From Legionella bononiensis (GTDB taxonomy: Bacteria > Pseudomonadota > Gammaproteobacteria > Legionellales > Legionellaceae), in contig NZ_JADOBG010000001.1 in the NCBI RefSeq assembly GCF_016786215.1, positions 1 to 64,000 on the forward strand: DNA of 64,000 bases, read 5' to 3'. A program made the position numbers and the translations under genes. Below are positions 1 through 8,926 of the stretch, one piece after another. The first letter of the stretch is position 1. Each line of letters begins with the position of its first letter. The notes below the pieces were generated by a model that saw only the letters and a list, made by a program, of their open reading frames with translations, ran no database searches and was not told the DNA's origin.

Positions 1-61
1 TTACCAGGCCTTAGGCTTAGTGGTTTAAATGTAAATCACCAATCCAAAGGATAACAGTTTT

Positions 62-177
62 CCTGGCGACAATAGCGGTTTGGAACCACCTGATCCCATC
101 TCGAACTCAGAAGTGAAACGAACATGCGCCGATGATAGTGTGAGGTCTCCTCATGCGAAAGTAGGTCATCGCCAGGG
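62..177 (+). rRNA. rrf: 5S ribosomal RNA
   Basis: The segment has the typical 5S length of about 116 nt. Its two ends, CCTGGCGAC and GTCATCGCCAGG, pair to form helix I. The internal motifs GGAACCACCTGATCCCATC and CGAACTCAGAAGTGAAACG are the conserved loop B/C region of bacterial 5S rRNA. The first 61 bases of the window would be the 23S-5S spacer; no 23S 3' end is visible in them. A strong terminator follows, so this is the last gene of the rRNA operon. Confidence 0.95.
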
Positions 178-189
178 TTTTATTCCAGG

Positions 190-218
190 AAAGCGGCTTT
201 TTAGCCGCTTTTTTTTTG
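190..218 (+). terminator. Rho-independent terminator of the rRNA operon
   Basis: A 9-bp perfect stem (AAAGCGGCT / AGCCGCTTT) with a four-base loop runs straight into a long T tract. It lies 12 bases after the 5S gene on the same strand. Confidence 0.9.
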
Positions 219-468
219 TCTTTAAAATTACATCTGTGATAGTTAGTACACATTTTGATTTTCGCAGTATCCAGCGACTTTATTCATAAAATGATCTAAA
301 TCATATTATCTTCATCTGCTCTGAGCTCAGATAAAGTATTATCTCGAAATATTAGGTCAATTGGCGCTTATCCAATAAGTCCATATTGGTTAAAGTGATT
401 ATTCTATCTGGAGTAGCTTTATTGACAAGCAGGGTCTTTGCACGCTTACCTGAGATTTTTGAATAGTA

Positions 469-678
469 CTACTCTGAAACTTGTTTAACGCACCTGTTGC
501 CACATGCTGTTGAAATGCACTTATGCTCTACACCACAATCGTCATCTTTAGTACATTGTTCCCAACACGATGTACAATTTTCAGGGCAATTATTAGCTAA
601 TGTATGTGGTGAGGCATAAGTGTTAAAACTCATAGTTCCAATTAGCATTAACAGAGTCGATAGATGAGACAATTTCAT
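469..678 (-). CDS. Small secreted Cys-rich protein, WAP-like cysteine spacing
   Basis: This 69-residue protein starts at ATG 678, which has AGGAG at the right distance; an in-frame ATG at 696 lacks one. Residues 1 to about 22 look like a Sec signal peptide ending before SPHT. The mature part has eight cysteines, most within about 32 residues. The pattern C-x3-C-x5-C-x5-C-x4-C-G-x2-C with a preceding CP resembles the WAP four-disulfide core. It differs in that one Cys of the usual CC pair is Ile, while an extra Cys lies near the start. WAP proteins are often protease inhibitors or antimicrobials in animals, but function here is unknown. It lies 21 bp behind another Cys-rich secreted gene, probably in one transcript. 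Confidence 0.75.
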   Translation of the reverse strand: MKLSHLSTLLMLIGTMSFNTYASPHTLANNCPENCTSCWEQCTKDDDCGVEHKCISTACGNRCVKQVSE

Positions 679-699
679 ACAAATCTCCTGAGTCAATGA

Positions 700-930
700 C
701 TACTGGGACAGGCAGCTATCTCTAGTGTTACTACAGCCTTGAATACAAGGTTGGTATTGATCTTTGCAATATGATTCTTCATTATTATTCTGAGTGCATT
801 GATTATACTGAGTATTGCAAGATGACATGCAATAATCATAATGACTGTTACACGTTTGCTCATCTGCAAACGATGTTGCACTAACAAATGATATAGTCAC
901 GCCAAGTACTGATGCATATATTATGTTCAT
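700..930 (-). CDS. Small secreted protein with a duplicated C-x6-C-x3-C-x6-C module
   Basis: The 76-residue product starts at ATG 930, preceded by AGGAA; a longer reading from 969 would place a charged extension before the signal peptide. Residues 1-22 form a signal peptide with a probable cut after SFA. The mature chain of about 54 residues has eight cysteines arranged as two copies of C-x6-C-x3-C-x6-C joined by a nine-residue linker rich in Asn and Glu. The spacing suggests disulfide-stapled helices in the periplasm or outside the cell. I do not recognise the family. It is upstream of and co-directional with the WAP-like gene. Confidence 0.75.
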   Translation of the reverse strand: MNIIYASVLGVTISFVSATSFADEQTCNSHYDYCMSSCNTQYNQCTQNNNEESYCKDQYQPCIQGCSNTRDSCLSQ

Positions 931-1092
931 TTTAATATGTTCCTTTCTTCGAGTGAATCTATTAACCATTTTAGATTTCTATAAGTTTAGCAACAAATTT
1001 AAACAATATTGTAAAAACTGATAACAATATTTGTTGGTCATAGTGAATATATTCGAGTTGATAGGCATGGTTGTAAGAGAAGGAACTCTGGG

Positions 1093-1122
1093 GGAAGGCT
1101 GAGTGGTTCAACTCAGCCTTCC
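1093..1122 (-). terminator. Hairpin after the carbonic anhydrase gene
   Basis: A perfect 12-bp inverted repeat (GGAAGGCTGAGT / ACTCAGCCTTCC, six-base loop) begins four bases after the stop codon of the gamma carbonic anhydrase gene. No T run follows on either strand, so it may stabilise the mRNA end instead of terminating by itself. Confidence 0.55.
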
Positions 1123-1126
1123 TGGA

Positions 1127-1663
1127 TCAATTATTTATATACTTGTCTTTAAGACGAATATAATTTTTTGCTGAGTACTCGATTTGTTCTATTTCATTAA
1201 CAGATAATTTTCTAACTGCTTGAACCGGCGTACCCATATATAAATACCCACTTTCCAAAATTTTTCCTGGTGGTACTAAACTTCCCGCAGCAATGACTAC
1301 ATGTTGTTTAATATGAGCTGCGTCTAAAACTATTGCGCCCATTCCAATGAGGCAAAGGTCATCTATAGTGCATCCATGTAACATTGCATGATGGCCGACG
1401 GTAATATTGTTACCTAAGATCAGCGGTTTGCCACCCACGGTATAAGGTCCATCATGAGTGACATGCAGTACTGCGCTATCCTGGATACTGCAGGAATGAC
1501 CAATTGTAATATAATTAACGTCGCCGCGGATTACGGCCATAGGCCATACAGAGACATCATCCCCCAAAGTAACATCTCCGATTACTGCAGATTGGGGATC
1601 AATATATACCCGTTCTCCCAATGATGGCCGTTTATTGTCAAAACTTCGAATTGTCTTTGTCAT
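1127..1663 (-). CDS. Gamma carbonic anhydrase family protein (left-handed beta helix)
   Basis: This 178-residue protein shows the hexapeptide repeats of a left-handed parallel beta helix (for example VIGDVTLGDDVSVWP) and ends with a helical tail. Histidines in HVTHDG and in VGHHAMLHG match the zinc ligands of the Cam/YrdA/CaiE gamma carbonic anhydrase family. Members act as trimers; many bacterial ones have weak or unknown activity, so CO2 hydration is inferred from the family. The gene starts four bases after the glutathione reductase stop codon and is very likely cotranscribed with it. Confidence 0.88.
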   Translation of the reverse strand: MTKTIRSFDNKRPSLGERVYIDPQSAVIGDVTLGDDVSVWPMAVIRGDVNYITIGHSCSIQDSAVLHVTHDGPYTVGGKPLILGNNITVGHHAMLHGCTIDDLCLIGMGAIVLDAAHIKQHVVIAAGSLVPPGKILESGYLYMGTPVQAVRKLSVNEIEQIEYSAKNYIRLKDKYINN

Positions 1664-1666
1664 TAT

Positions 1667-3022
1667 TTATACCATAGTTACGAATTCTTCTGCGCTTGTA
1701 GGATGGATGGCAACTGTATTATCAAAATCTTTCTTACACGCGCCCATCTTTATCGCTACTCCAAAACCTTGCAACATTTCATCTGCATTATACCCGATTA
1801 CGTGAAGACCAATTATTTTTTCTTTTGTTCCTAAAGTTACTAATTTCATCGCAGTCGGAGTTTTTGTTTCACTTAATGCATCATACATAGGATTAAATTG
1901 TGTTTTATAAATTTTGATTTGTTCTGCGCCATATCGTTCTATAGCTTCTTGTTCACTGAAACCTACAGAGCCGATCGGAGGATGACTGAATACAACAGAG
2001 CATATATTATCATAATTGAGCCTGGCCTTGGGTTGTTGACCAAAAAGTCGGTCTGCAAGACGTCTGCCAGCAGCAATCGCTACCGGAGTAAGTGCTGGTC
2101 CGTTAGTTACATCCCCAATTGCATATATTCCTTTAACAGATGAATTTTGAAAACGATCAACACGGATGAGGCCTTGTTTATCTGTTTTAACTTTTAATTT
2201 ATCTAGATTTAAATGGCTTGTTCTGGGAGTTCTACCAACGGCGTAAATAATGACGTCAAGATCATTAATTATTGAGCCACTTTCACACTGTATACTTTTT
2301 CTTCCATCGCTGTGTAAATTAATGCAGTGAGCTTTATGATTAGGATGTACCACTATACCTTGTTGCAGCATAATTTCATGCAGCATAGTGCCAAGCATGC
2401 TATCAAACCTGCTTAATGGCCTGTCACCCCTCATTAGTAGGTGTGTTTCACTTCCCAACGCATTCAGTACACCAGCCAGCTCAACTCCAATATATCCACT
2501 GCCAATGATGGCTACTTTTTGGGGTTGTTTTGTTAATGAAAAAAATCCATCTGAATCGATAACATGCTGAATGCCATTAATATTGGGTAGGGATGGCTCT
2601 CCGCCTGTAGCAATAATTATATGTTCCGCTTTGTATATGGTGTTATCAACGCGCACAGCGTTTTGTTCATGAAGAACCCCTCTTCCGCTGATGTGAGTGA
2701 TATGGAATTGCTTAAAGCGATTCGCGTAATTTACCCGTAAACGTTCAATATATTCATTGCGTTTTGTGATCAGTTTATCCCAGTCAAGCTTTATTCTCAC
2801 AGGACTAAATCCATAATCATGAGATTTATGCAGAGTTTCAGAGATTAGTGAGGCGTTAAACATGATTTTTTTAGGAACACAGCCTAAATTAACACAGGTC
2901 CCACCTAAGTGTGATTGTTCTATAACAGCTACTTTGGCTCCGTATTTCGCTGCGCGGACAGCGCTGGCTATACCGCCACTTCCGCCACCAAGGACTATCA
3001 GATCAAACTGTTTTTTTGTCAT
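1667..3022 (-). CDS. gor: Glutathione-disulfide reductase
   Basis: The 451-residue protein has the normal length of bacterial glutathione reductase. It reduces glutathione disulfide with NADPH in the cytoplasm. Visible features are the N-terminal FAD motif [14 protein letters not shown], the redox-active [13 protein letters not shown], the NADP-binding [13 protein letters not shown] followed by [11 protein letters not shown] with arginines suited to NADPH, the second FAD site YAIGDV, and the C-terminal dimer/active-site segment HPTSAEEF. It heads a two-gene unit with the gamma carbonic anhydrase and is divergent from the HlyD/ABC operon. Confidence 0.95.
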   Translation of the reverse strand: MTKKQFDLIVLGGGSGGIASAVRAAKYGAKVAVIEQSHLGGTCVNLGCVPKKIMFNASLISETLHKSHDYGFSPVRIKLDWDKLITKRNEYIERLRVNYANRFKQFHITHISGRGVLHEQNAVRVDNTIYKAEHIIIATGGEPSLPNINGIQHVIDSDGFFSLTKQPQKVAIIGSGYIGVELAGVLNALGSETHLLMRGDRPLSRFDSMLGTMLHEIMLQQGIVVHPNHKAHCINLHSDGRKSIQCESGSIINDLDVIIYAVGRTPRTSHLNLDKLKVKTDKQGLIRVDRFQNSSVKGIYAIGDVTNGPALTPVAIAAGRRLADRLFGQQPKARLNYDNICSVVFSHPPIGSVGFSEQEAIERYGAEQIKIYKTQFNPMYDALSETKTPTAMKLVTLGTKEKIIGLHVIGYNADEMLQGFGVAIKMGACKKDFDNTVAIHPTSAEEFVTMV

Positions 3023-3154
3023 AGGATACTTATAGAAAATAAATTAATAGTAGCAGCTACTTCATTTCCTACCAAATTTTTTTGTTTATTTACCGTAACT
3101 TGCACAAATAGGAAAAACAGCTCACTATTAATGTATATATTATTAAAGCATCGA

Positions 3155-4102
3155 ATGTTTATGCGTTCAAAATCATTATTCATTATTATCATGATTATGA
3201 TCCTTAATGGTTGCAACGGTAACAAGCATGAGCAATTTGAAGGATATGTAGAAGGAGAGAACATATTTCTTGCCTCTCCGTTCTATGGTGTATTAAACCA
3301 CCTGGCAGTACAACGTGGACAACAAGTAAAGAAGGGTGAGTTATTATATAGTCTGGATCCTAATCCTCAATTAATGAACATTATTCAAATTCAGGGCGAA
3401 TTAGCTCAGGCAAAAAGCCAACTCAATGATTTAAAGAAGCCTCGACGTCGTGAGGAAATTGATGCAATAGAAGCGCAAATTCAACAGACAAATGCCCAAA
3501 TAACATTAGCCGATATAAGAGTCTCTCGTTATCAAAAGTTAGTGGACAAACAGGCTTCCGATAAGGACAGTCTGGATGCTGCTTTAGCTTATTTGCAACA
3601 ACAAAAAGAATTAAAAATGCAATATGAAGCCAATTTGGCATTGGCAAAATTAGGAAGTCGGGAAGATTTAATCACAGCACAACAAGGTGTGGTTGATTCA
3701 CTAATTGCTAAGTTAAATATTTCGCAATGGGAGTTAGCTCAGAAAACCATTTATGCGCCAGCAGATGGCGTTATTTTTGATACTTATTATCGAACAGGTG
3801 AATATGTTGCCGCACAACAATCTGTATTGTCTTTGTTAACTCCTGAAAACATTCGAATTGAATTTTTTGTGCCTCTGGAATTTTTAGCTCAATTAAAAGT
3901 CGGCCAAAATATCAGTTTTGATTGCGAAGGATGTCAAAAAAATAATCCCGCGGTGATTAGTTATATTTCCCCGGATGCAGAATATTTGCCACCTTTGGTT
4001 TATAGCCGAGATAATAGTTCAAAACTAGTATTCAGGATTAAAGCTCGAATTAATAACCCCTCTTTATTCAAGCCTGGTCAACCCGTCATGGTGAACTTGT
4101 AA
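3155..4102 (+). CDS. HlyD-family periplasmic adaptor of an ABC exporter (lipoprotein)
   Basis: The product (about 315 residues) begins with a hydrophobic signal ending in LNGC, a plausible lipobox, so it is probably a lipid-anchored membrane fusion protein. A biotinyl-lipoyl-like half (SPFYGVLNHLAVQRGQQVKKGELLYSLD), a long coiled-coil hairpin rich in Gln and Ala, and the second lipoyl half (KTIYAPADGVIFD) followed by a beta-barrel region are visible. This is the YhiI/YbhG type of adaptor. No clear ribosome-binding site decides between ATG 3131, 3155 and 3161; 3155 is used. Its stop overlaps the ABC ATPase start. Confidence 0.85.
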   Translation: MFMRSKSLFIIIMIMILNGCNGNKHEQFEGYVEGENIFLASPFYGVLNHLAVQRGQQVKKGELLYSLDPNPQLMNIIQIQGELAQAKSQLNDLKKPRRREEIDAIEAQIQQTNAQITLADIRVSRYQKLVDKQASDKDSLDAALAYLQQQKELKMQYEANLALAKLGSREDLITAQQGVVDSLIAKLNISQWELAQKTIYAPADGVIFDTYYRTGEYVAAQQSVLSLLTPENIRIEFFVPLEFLAQLKVGQNISFDCEGCQKNNPAVISYISPDAEYLPPLVYSRDNSSKLVFRIKARINNPSLFKPGQPVMVNL

Positions 4103-5040
4103 TGAGCGCCTCAGATTCAAACATAATCATTGATGTGAAAGGACTTCGTAAGAGTTTTGGTCAGAGAGTAGTAGTAAATAATATTGACTTGATGGTAGAA
4201 AAAGGAGAAGTGTTTGGTTTTCTCGGTCCAAATGGAAGTGGCAAAACTACAACAATACGGATGATATGCGGCTTATTAAAAGCCGATGCGGGGCAAGGTA
4301 CCTGTTTAGGCTTTGATATATTAACTCAATCTGATCAAATTAAGGAACGGGTTGGCTATATGACTCAAAAATTCAGTTTATATACTGAATTATCTATTGA
4401 AGAAAATCTGATTTTTATTGCACGGGTTTATGGAATAGCTAATCGAAACAAACGAGTTGCTGAATCTTTGGATAAATTGGGTTTAACGGACAGAAGAAAG
4501 CAACTGACCGGAGAGTTATCTGGTGGTTGGAAACAACGTGTAGCACTTGCAACCTGTTTAATTCACGATCCCGATCTGCTGCTGCTCGATGAACCAACTG
4601 CAGGGGTTGATCCTATTGCAAGGCGGGAATTTTGGGATCAAATTCATTTTCTGAGTCAGGAAGGCATCACTACTTTTGTTTCTACTCATTATATGGACGA
4701 AGCAGAACGCTGCACACGAATAGCTTATTTGGCTTATGGTAAACTTTTAACTACCGGAACAGTATCTGAAGTAATTGATGAAACCCATTTAAAAACATGG
4801 GAAATCAAAGGGAATGTGACTACTTCTTTATTACAACATGCGAAAAAAATTCCTGGAGTGGTTCAATCTGCCTTATTTGGAAACCTGATTCATGTATGTG
4901 GTTACAATACTGAATTAATTGAGGAAGGATTGAAGCAATTAAGTACACACTATTCTATTCAATGGTGTTCAATACAACCTACTCTTGAAGACGCATTTAT
5001 CAGTTTAGTAAATAAATCACCGGAGCCTTTTGTTGACTAG
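4102..5040 (+). CDS. ABC transporter ATP-binding protein
   Basis: The 312-residue protein is a single nucleotide-binding domain plus a C-terminal extension. Walker A is GPNGSGKTTT, the signature is LSGGWKQR, Walker B is LLLLDEP and the switch His is in STHYMDEA. It resembles one half of RbbA or YbhF, the ATPases that drive multidrug ABC-2 exporters. Its ATG overlaps the adaptor stop by one base and its own end overlaps the permease start, so the three genes are translationally coupled. Confidence 0.92.
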   Translation: MSASDSNIIIDVKGLRKSFGQRVVVNNIDLMVEKGEVFGFLGPNGSGKTTTIRMICGLLKADAGQGTCLGFDILTQSDQIKERVGYMTQKFSLYTELSIEENLIFIARVYGIANRNKRVAESLDKLGLTDRRKQLTGELSGGWKQRVALATCLIHDPDLLLLDEPTAGVDPIARREFWDQIHFLSQEGITTFVSTHYMDEAERCTRIAYLAYGKLLTTGTVSEVIDETHLKTWEIKGNVTTSLLQHAKKIPGVVQSALFGNLIHVCGYNTELIEEGLKQLSTHYSIQWCSIQPTLEDAFISLVNKSPEPFVD

Positions 5041-6166
5041 AGGAAGCCTGAACCGCTTATTAGCGGTAATGATTAAAGAGTTCGTGCAGATGTCACGCGA
5101 TAGAGTGACTTTAGGCATGATCATCGGTATTCCACTGATGCAGTTAATTTTATTCGGCTTTGCCATTAATACGAATCCACGTAATTTGCCAACGGCAGTG
5201 GTTAATCCGGATAATACGCCATTAAGCAGACGTATTCTAACCAGTATGGAAAACTCAACTTACTTTAATTTTATCAGCTCAAAGACTGATGACAAAGAAG
5301 CAAGTTGGATGCTGAAAACGGGTAAAGTTCAATTTGTAGTGAGTTTTCCTCCCAATTTTACCCGAGATGTAATTCGTGGCTTACATCCTCCTTTGTTACT
5401 TGAAGCTGATGCAACTGATCCTGCAGCAACAAGCCGTGCGGTTTCAGTGTTCACAGAGCTTGCCAGTCTTTCATTAAATGAAGATCTTAATGGACCTCTA
5501 TCATCATTAAAACCTAAATCAACGCCTTATCAACCCGAGATACATGCTATATATAATCCATTGGCCATTACTGCATTTAACATTGTTCCGGGGCTTTTGG
5601 GTGTGGTTTTAACCATGACTATGGTCATAGTGACTGCCTTGGTGATTACCAGAGAAAATGAACGTGGAACTATGGAAACTTTACTTTCAACGCCATTGAA
5701 ACCTATGGAAGTAATGGCTGGAAAATTAATCCCCTTTGTGTTGGTTGGCTTTATCCAGGTGTCATTAATTTTGTTAATGGCTAAACTGCTGTTTTCCATC
5801 CCAATACAAGGCAGTATCTTACTATTATTAATACTGAGTCTTCCATTTATTGCAGCTAATCTGTCTGTCGGACTAACTTTTTCTACGCTGGCGTCTAATC
5901 AGCTTCAGGCAGTGCAAGGTGCCATGTTTTTTTTCCTTCCTTCAATTTTATTGTCAGGATTTATGTTTCCGTTTAGAGGGATGCCTGAATGGGCGCAATG
6001 GGTAGGAAGTATTTTGCCACTGTCTCATTATTTGATTATTGTTCGCGGAATTTTATTAAAAGGCAATGGATTCGCTGAAGTTTGGTATGAGATCGTCCCT
6101 ATACTACTGTTTACTTTCGTAGTGCTTTTTATAGGATTTAAACGTTATAGGAAAACATTGGATTAA
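5030..6166 (+). CDS. ABC-2 type permease (YhhJ/YbhS-like)
   Basis: The 378-residue permease has one N-terminal membrane segment, a large periplasmic domain (about residues 45-170) and five or six C-terminal segments, the ABC-2 layout. The stretch RENERGTMETLLSTPLKPMEVMAGK is the conserved coupling region of the YhhJ/YbhS/YbhR group. The start is taken as TTG 5030 (GGAG just upstream), because the usual LLAVMIKEFVQMSRDR start of this family precedes the first ATG at 5069; TTG 5033 is also possible. With one permease gene a homodimer is likely. The substrate is unknown. Confidence 0.88.
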   Translation: MLTRGSLNRLLAVMIKEFVQMSRDRVTLGMIIGIPLMQLILFGFAINTNPRNLPTAVVNPDNTPLSRRILTSMENSTYFNFISSKTDDKEASWMLKTGKVQFVVSFPPNFTRDVIRGLHPPLLLEADATDPAATSRAVSVFTELASLSLNEDLNGPLSSLKPKSTPYQPEIHAIYNPLAITAFNIVPGLLGVVLTMTMVIVTALVITRENERGTMETLLSTPLKPMEVMAGKLIPFVLVGFIQVSLILLMAKLLFSIPIQGSILLLLILSLPFIAANLSVGLTFSTLASNQLQAVQGAMFFFLPSILLSGFMFPFRGMPEWAQWVGSILPLSHYLIIVRGILLKGNGFAEVWYEIVPILLFTFVVLFIGFKRYRKTLD

Positions 6167-6220
6167 ATTATTTGGCAGAGCAATCAGCTCACTCTTAATG
6201 GATTAATGAGAAAACAACGG

Positions 6221-6257
6221 GACCCCGTAGTACTGTTCTGTACTACGGGGTCTTTTC
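6221..6257 (+). terminator. Rho-independent terminator between the ABC operon and add
   Basis: A perfect 13-bp inverted repeat (GACCCCGTAGTAC / GTACTACGGGGTC, six-base loop) is followed by TTTT. It lies between convergent genes and could serve both. Confidence 0.85.
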
Positions 6258-6274
6258 AAGCAGAACTATGAATC

Positions 6275-7249
6275 TTATATTCTTTCCAGCAGCTCTTTTC
6301 TGGTCTTCTCATCAACAAAAGCCGCTTCAATTGCCATTTTGGTTATATCATTCATGACTTTATCGCTGTATTGATAAGACTCCTGAACACGCTGATATTC
6401 CTGTGCCAGTGTAGTACTCATGAACGGAGGATCATCTGAGCTGATGCTTACTTTGATGCCAGCATCATAAAGTTTGGGGAACGGATGACTGTTCATATCT
6501 TTAAATAAACCTAAAAAGATATTACTGGTAGGGCAAACTTCTAACGCGATTCCTTTGTCTTTTACCATAGCCATAGTTTCGGGAGAGTGTATGACATTAA
6601 CTCCATGTCCAATTCTCTTAATAGGAAGATGTTCCATGGCTTCAACCATACCCCTAGCACTATCAAACTCACCAGCATGAACGGTACATTCCAACCCCGC
6701 ATCTGCGGCGATCTGGTAGGCTCGAGTAAACAGTTTCGGAGGGAATTTTGCTTCGTCTCCTCCCAAACCAAATCCTGTCACACACGGAAATTTATCAATG
6801 CCAGCCTGCCGCGCAACTCGTTCACAAGCCTCAACTCCAAAATGACGCACAGCGGTGTTTATTATTCTTCCTACGATATTAAATTGATCTTTGGCATCGT
6901 CAATAGCCTGTTGGATTGCAGCGAGATGCTCACGAGATGGAATCCCGCTGGAACGTTCCGCATGATCTGGTGAGTACATCATTTCTATATATATGGCATT
7001 TTCCAGGGCATTAGCTCTTAGATAATCAAATGTAATGTCATAATAATCCTGGGGGACTTTAATTACAGCGGCCAAGGTGTCATATACTTTGAGAAAATCA
7101 AGAAAATCTTTTGATAAATAACTTTCCCCATCTGGCGCAATAAGACCTGAGGGCAAGGTTAATTTATTGCGTTTAGCAAGTTTTACAGCTAAATCTGGTG
7201 AAATGGATCCTTCTAAATGTACGTGCAATTCCGCTTTTTTTAATTTCAT
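6275..7249 (-). CDS. add: Adenosine deaminase family protein
   Basis: This 324-residue metal hydrolase would convert adenosine to inosine in purine salvage. The zinc ligands are visible in the N-terminal HVHLEGS, in HAGE in the middle and in SSDDPPF near the C terminus. Length and layout match bacterial Add; the related adenine deaminases share the motifs, so the base versus nucleoside preference is not proven from sequence. It is transcribed towards the ABC operon and ends 17 bases from the shared terminator. Confidence 0.88.
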   Translation of the reverse strand: MKLKKAELHVHLEGSISPDLAVKLAKRNKLTLPSGLIAPDGESYLSKDFLDFLKVYDTLAAVIKVPQDYYDITFDYLRANALENAIYIEMMYSPDHAERSSGIPSREHLAAIQQAIDDAKDQFNIVGRIINTAVRHFGVEACERVARQAGIDKFPCVTGFGLGGDEAKFPPKLFTRAYQIAADAGLECTVHAGEFDSARGMVEAMEHLPIKRIGHGVNVIHSPETMAMVKDKGIALEVCPTSNIFLGLFKDMNSHPFPKLYDAGIKVSISSDDPPFMSTTLAQEYQRVQESYQYSDKVMNDITKMAIEAAFVDEKTRKELLERI

Positions 7250-7342
7250 TACTTAGCCTTTTTACTTTTGAAGAAGCTTAATGGTAACTTAGTTAAAAAA
7301 ACGATAAAATACCTATTAAGAATAAAGTTTTTTGGAATTGGT

Positions 7343-7528
7343 ATGACTGAACATGATATAGATAAAGCCTATGTAAGCCCTTATGATAAGTTTTTCTTTG
7401 AATTTGACGCGACTCATAAAAAGTCAGAATCGCAAATAAAAGAAATTAAAAAACATGAGCGCATAGCGTGCATGAGAGATAATAAAGACTATAAGGATGA
7501 TAAGGGCGAGATTTGGGAAGAGTTTTAA
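7343..7528 (+). CDS. Small CBU_0585-like protein
   Basis: Starting at ATG 7343 the product is 61 residues and highly charged. It begins MTEHDIDKAYVSPYDKF and ends with acidic DDKGEIWEEF. This resembles the small CBU_0585 family of Legionella and Coxiella, known to me only as a conserved protein of unknown function; the match is from memory. An in-frame ATG at 7268 would add a basic extension that looks like upstream sequence. It lies divergent from add. Confidence 0.65.
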   Translation: MTEHDIDKAYVSPYDKFFFEFDATHKKSESQIKEIKKHERIACMRDNKDYKDDKGEIWEEF

Positions 7529-7585
7529 TAACCTTCTCGAGTAAGTTCTAAAAGATATTATCACTCGCACAGCATTGCAATTAAG

Positions 7586-7621
7586 CCGTCTCGAAGATGA
7601 CGTTCCAAGTCTTCGAGACGG
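7586..7621. terminator. Hairpin between convergent genes
   Basis: A perfect 12-bp inverted repeat (CCGTCTCGAAGA / TCTTCGAGACGG) with a 12-base loop lies between the CBU_0585-like gene and pit. There is no T run on either side, so its role as terminator is inferred from position. Confidence 0.5.
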
Positions 7622-7663
7622 AGCTAATGCTACGGTGGTGGTTAATACTATTAACCTAACAGA

Positions 7664-8917
7664 CTATCCCAAGAACGTATGCAATAGCTTGTAAGAAATG
7701 ATGGTTAAAATGGATGCGGCTGGTAAAGTCAAAACCCAGGACATAAAAATATTCCGTATCACGATAAGATTCAACGCGCCGATACCTCTAGCCAGACCTA
7801 CTCCCAGAACCGCACCTACCAGTGTTTGAGTTGCTGATACTGGAATCCCCGTACTGGTAGCAACAACTACTGTGGTGGCTGCAGAAAGAGTTGCTGCAAA
7901 GGCTCGACTGGGTGTTAATGCCGTAATAGCACTACCCACTGTTTCAATGACCTTTCTGCCATACATTAATAAACCAGCAATAACTCCAGTGCAACCTAAC
8001 AGGATGATCCAGGATGGATAATTATTGGCATCAAACACTTGATTGGCATTCATGACCAGACTATACACTATAGTTAGTGGGCCTACTGCCAGAGCAACAT
8101 CATTGGAGCCATGTGCAAAAGCCATTGCGCATGCAGTCATAGCCATTAATACCGCAAAATATTTCTCTACCTGAATAAAACGTTCCCTGCGTCTGATTTT
8201 CGGATTTTCAGGAATACGTTTTATAATGATTATTCCTATGATGGTGATGATAATGCTGGTAGCAAGAGTAACCGCCAAATCCTGCTTGAAATTCAAATGA
8301 ATATCAAAATGATTCAATCCTTTAAAAACAGTAATAAAGGACAGAATTGAACCGATGAGGAATAGGTAGATGGGTATATACAGTTTGGCTTTAGTTAAAG
8401 GATTTCGTTTAACAAAGATAGTCTGTTGAATACTGATAAATAAGGCATAGGCTGTGATTCCTGAAATCATAGGAGAAGTAACCCAGCCTATGGCTATTCG
8501 AGCAACCTGATTCCAATGTATGGCATCCGGACCAAGAACCATTGCGCCAAATCCAACCATGGAGCCAACTAAAGCATTGGTAATGGAGACGGGAACACCC
8601 AAATAACTGGCCAGATTCATCCATATAGTACAGGCCATTAATACACCTAACATACCTTCAATTAGAATTAATGGCTCATTGGATAATTGACTGGTGTTAA
8701 TGATCCCGTCCCTCATGGTTTCAGTAACGCCATTTCCACCTAAAAAAGCTCCGGCAAATTCAAAAATTATGGCAATGATCATGGCTTGTCGAACGGTTAC
8801 TGCCTTTGAGCCCATAGTGGTGCTCATCACATTGGCTAAATCATTAGCCCCAACACCCCAAGTCATTAAAAAACATAGAACGATGGCTACTAAAAGAAAC
8901 AAAATTGAATAATCCAT
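7664..8917 (-). CDS. pit: PiT-family inorganic phosphate transporter
   Basis: The 417-residue inner-membrane protein has about ten hydrophobic segments and the two PiT signatures in inverted halves: GANDLANVMSTTMGSKAV near the N terminus and AHGSNDVALAVGP in the second half. PiT carriers take up metal-phosphate with protons. It sits nine bases downstream of the DUF47 gene, which is the usual partner order, and the two form one operon. Confidence 0.93.
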   Translation of the reverse strand: MDYSILFLLVAIVLCFLMTWGVGANDLANVMSTTMGSKAVTVRQAMIIAIIFEFAGAFLGGNGVTETMRDGIINTSQLSNEPLILIEGMLGVLMACTIWMNLASYLGVPVSITNALVGSMVGFGAMVLGPDAIHWNQVARIAIGWVTSPMISGITAYALFISIQQTIFVKRNPLTKAKLYIPIYLFLIGSILSFITVFKGLNHFDIHLNFKQDLAVTLATSIIITIIGIIIIKRIPENPKIRRRERFIQVEKYFAVLMAMTACAMAFAHGSNDVALAVGPLTIVYSLVMNANQVFDANNYPSWIILLGCTGVIAGLLMYGRKVIETVGSAITALTPSRAFAATLSAATTVVVATSTGIPVSATQTLVGAVLGVGLARGIGALNLIVIRNIFMSWVLTLPAASILTIISYKLLHTFLG

Positions 8918-8926
8918 AGGAATTTA

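Noticed and set aside
80..289. Open reading frame across the 5S rRNA and its terminator
   Set aside because: It lies inside the 5S gene and runs through the terminator; there is no ribosome-binding site.
2915..3154. N-terminal extension of the HlyD-family protein
   Set aside because: The added residues overlap the gor start region and would bury the lipoprotein signal, so a start near 3155 is far more likely.
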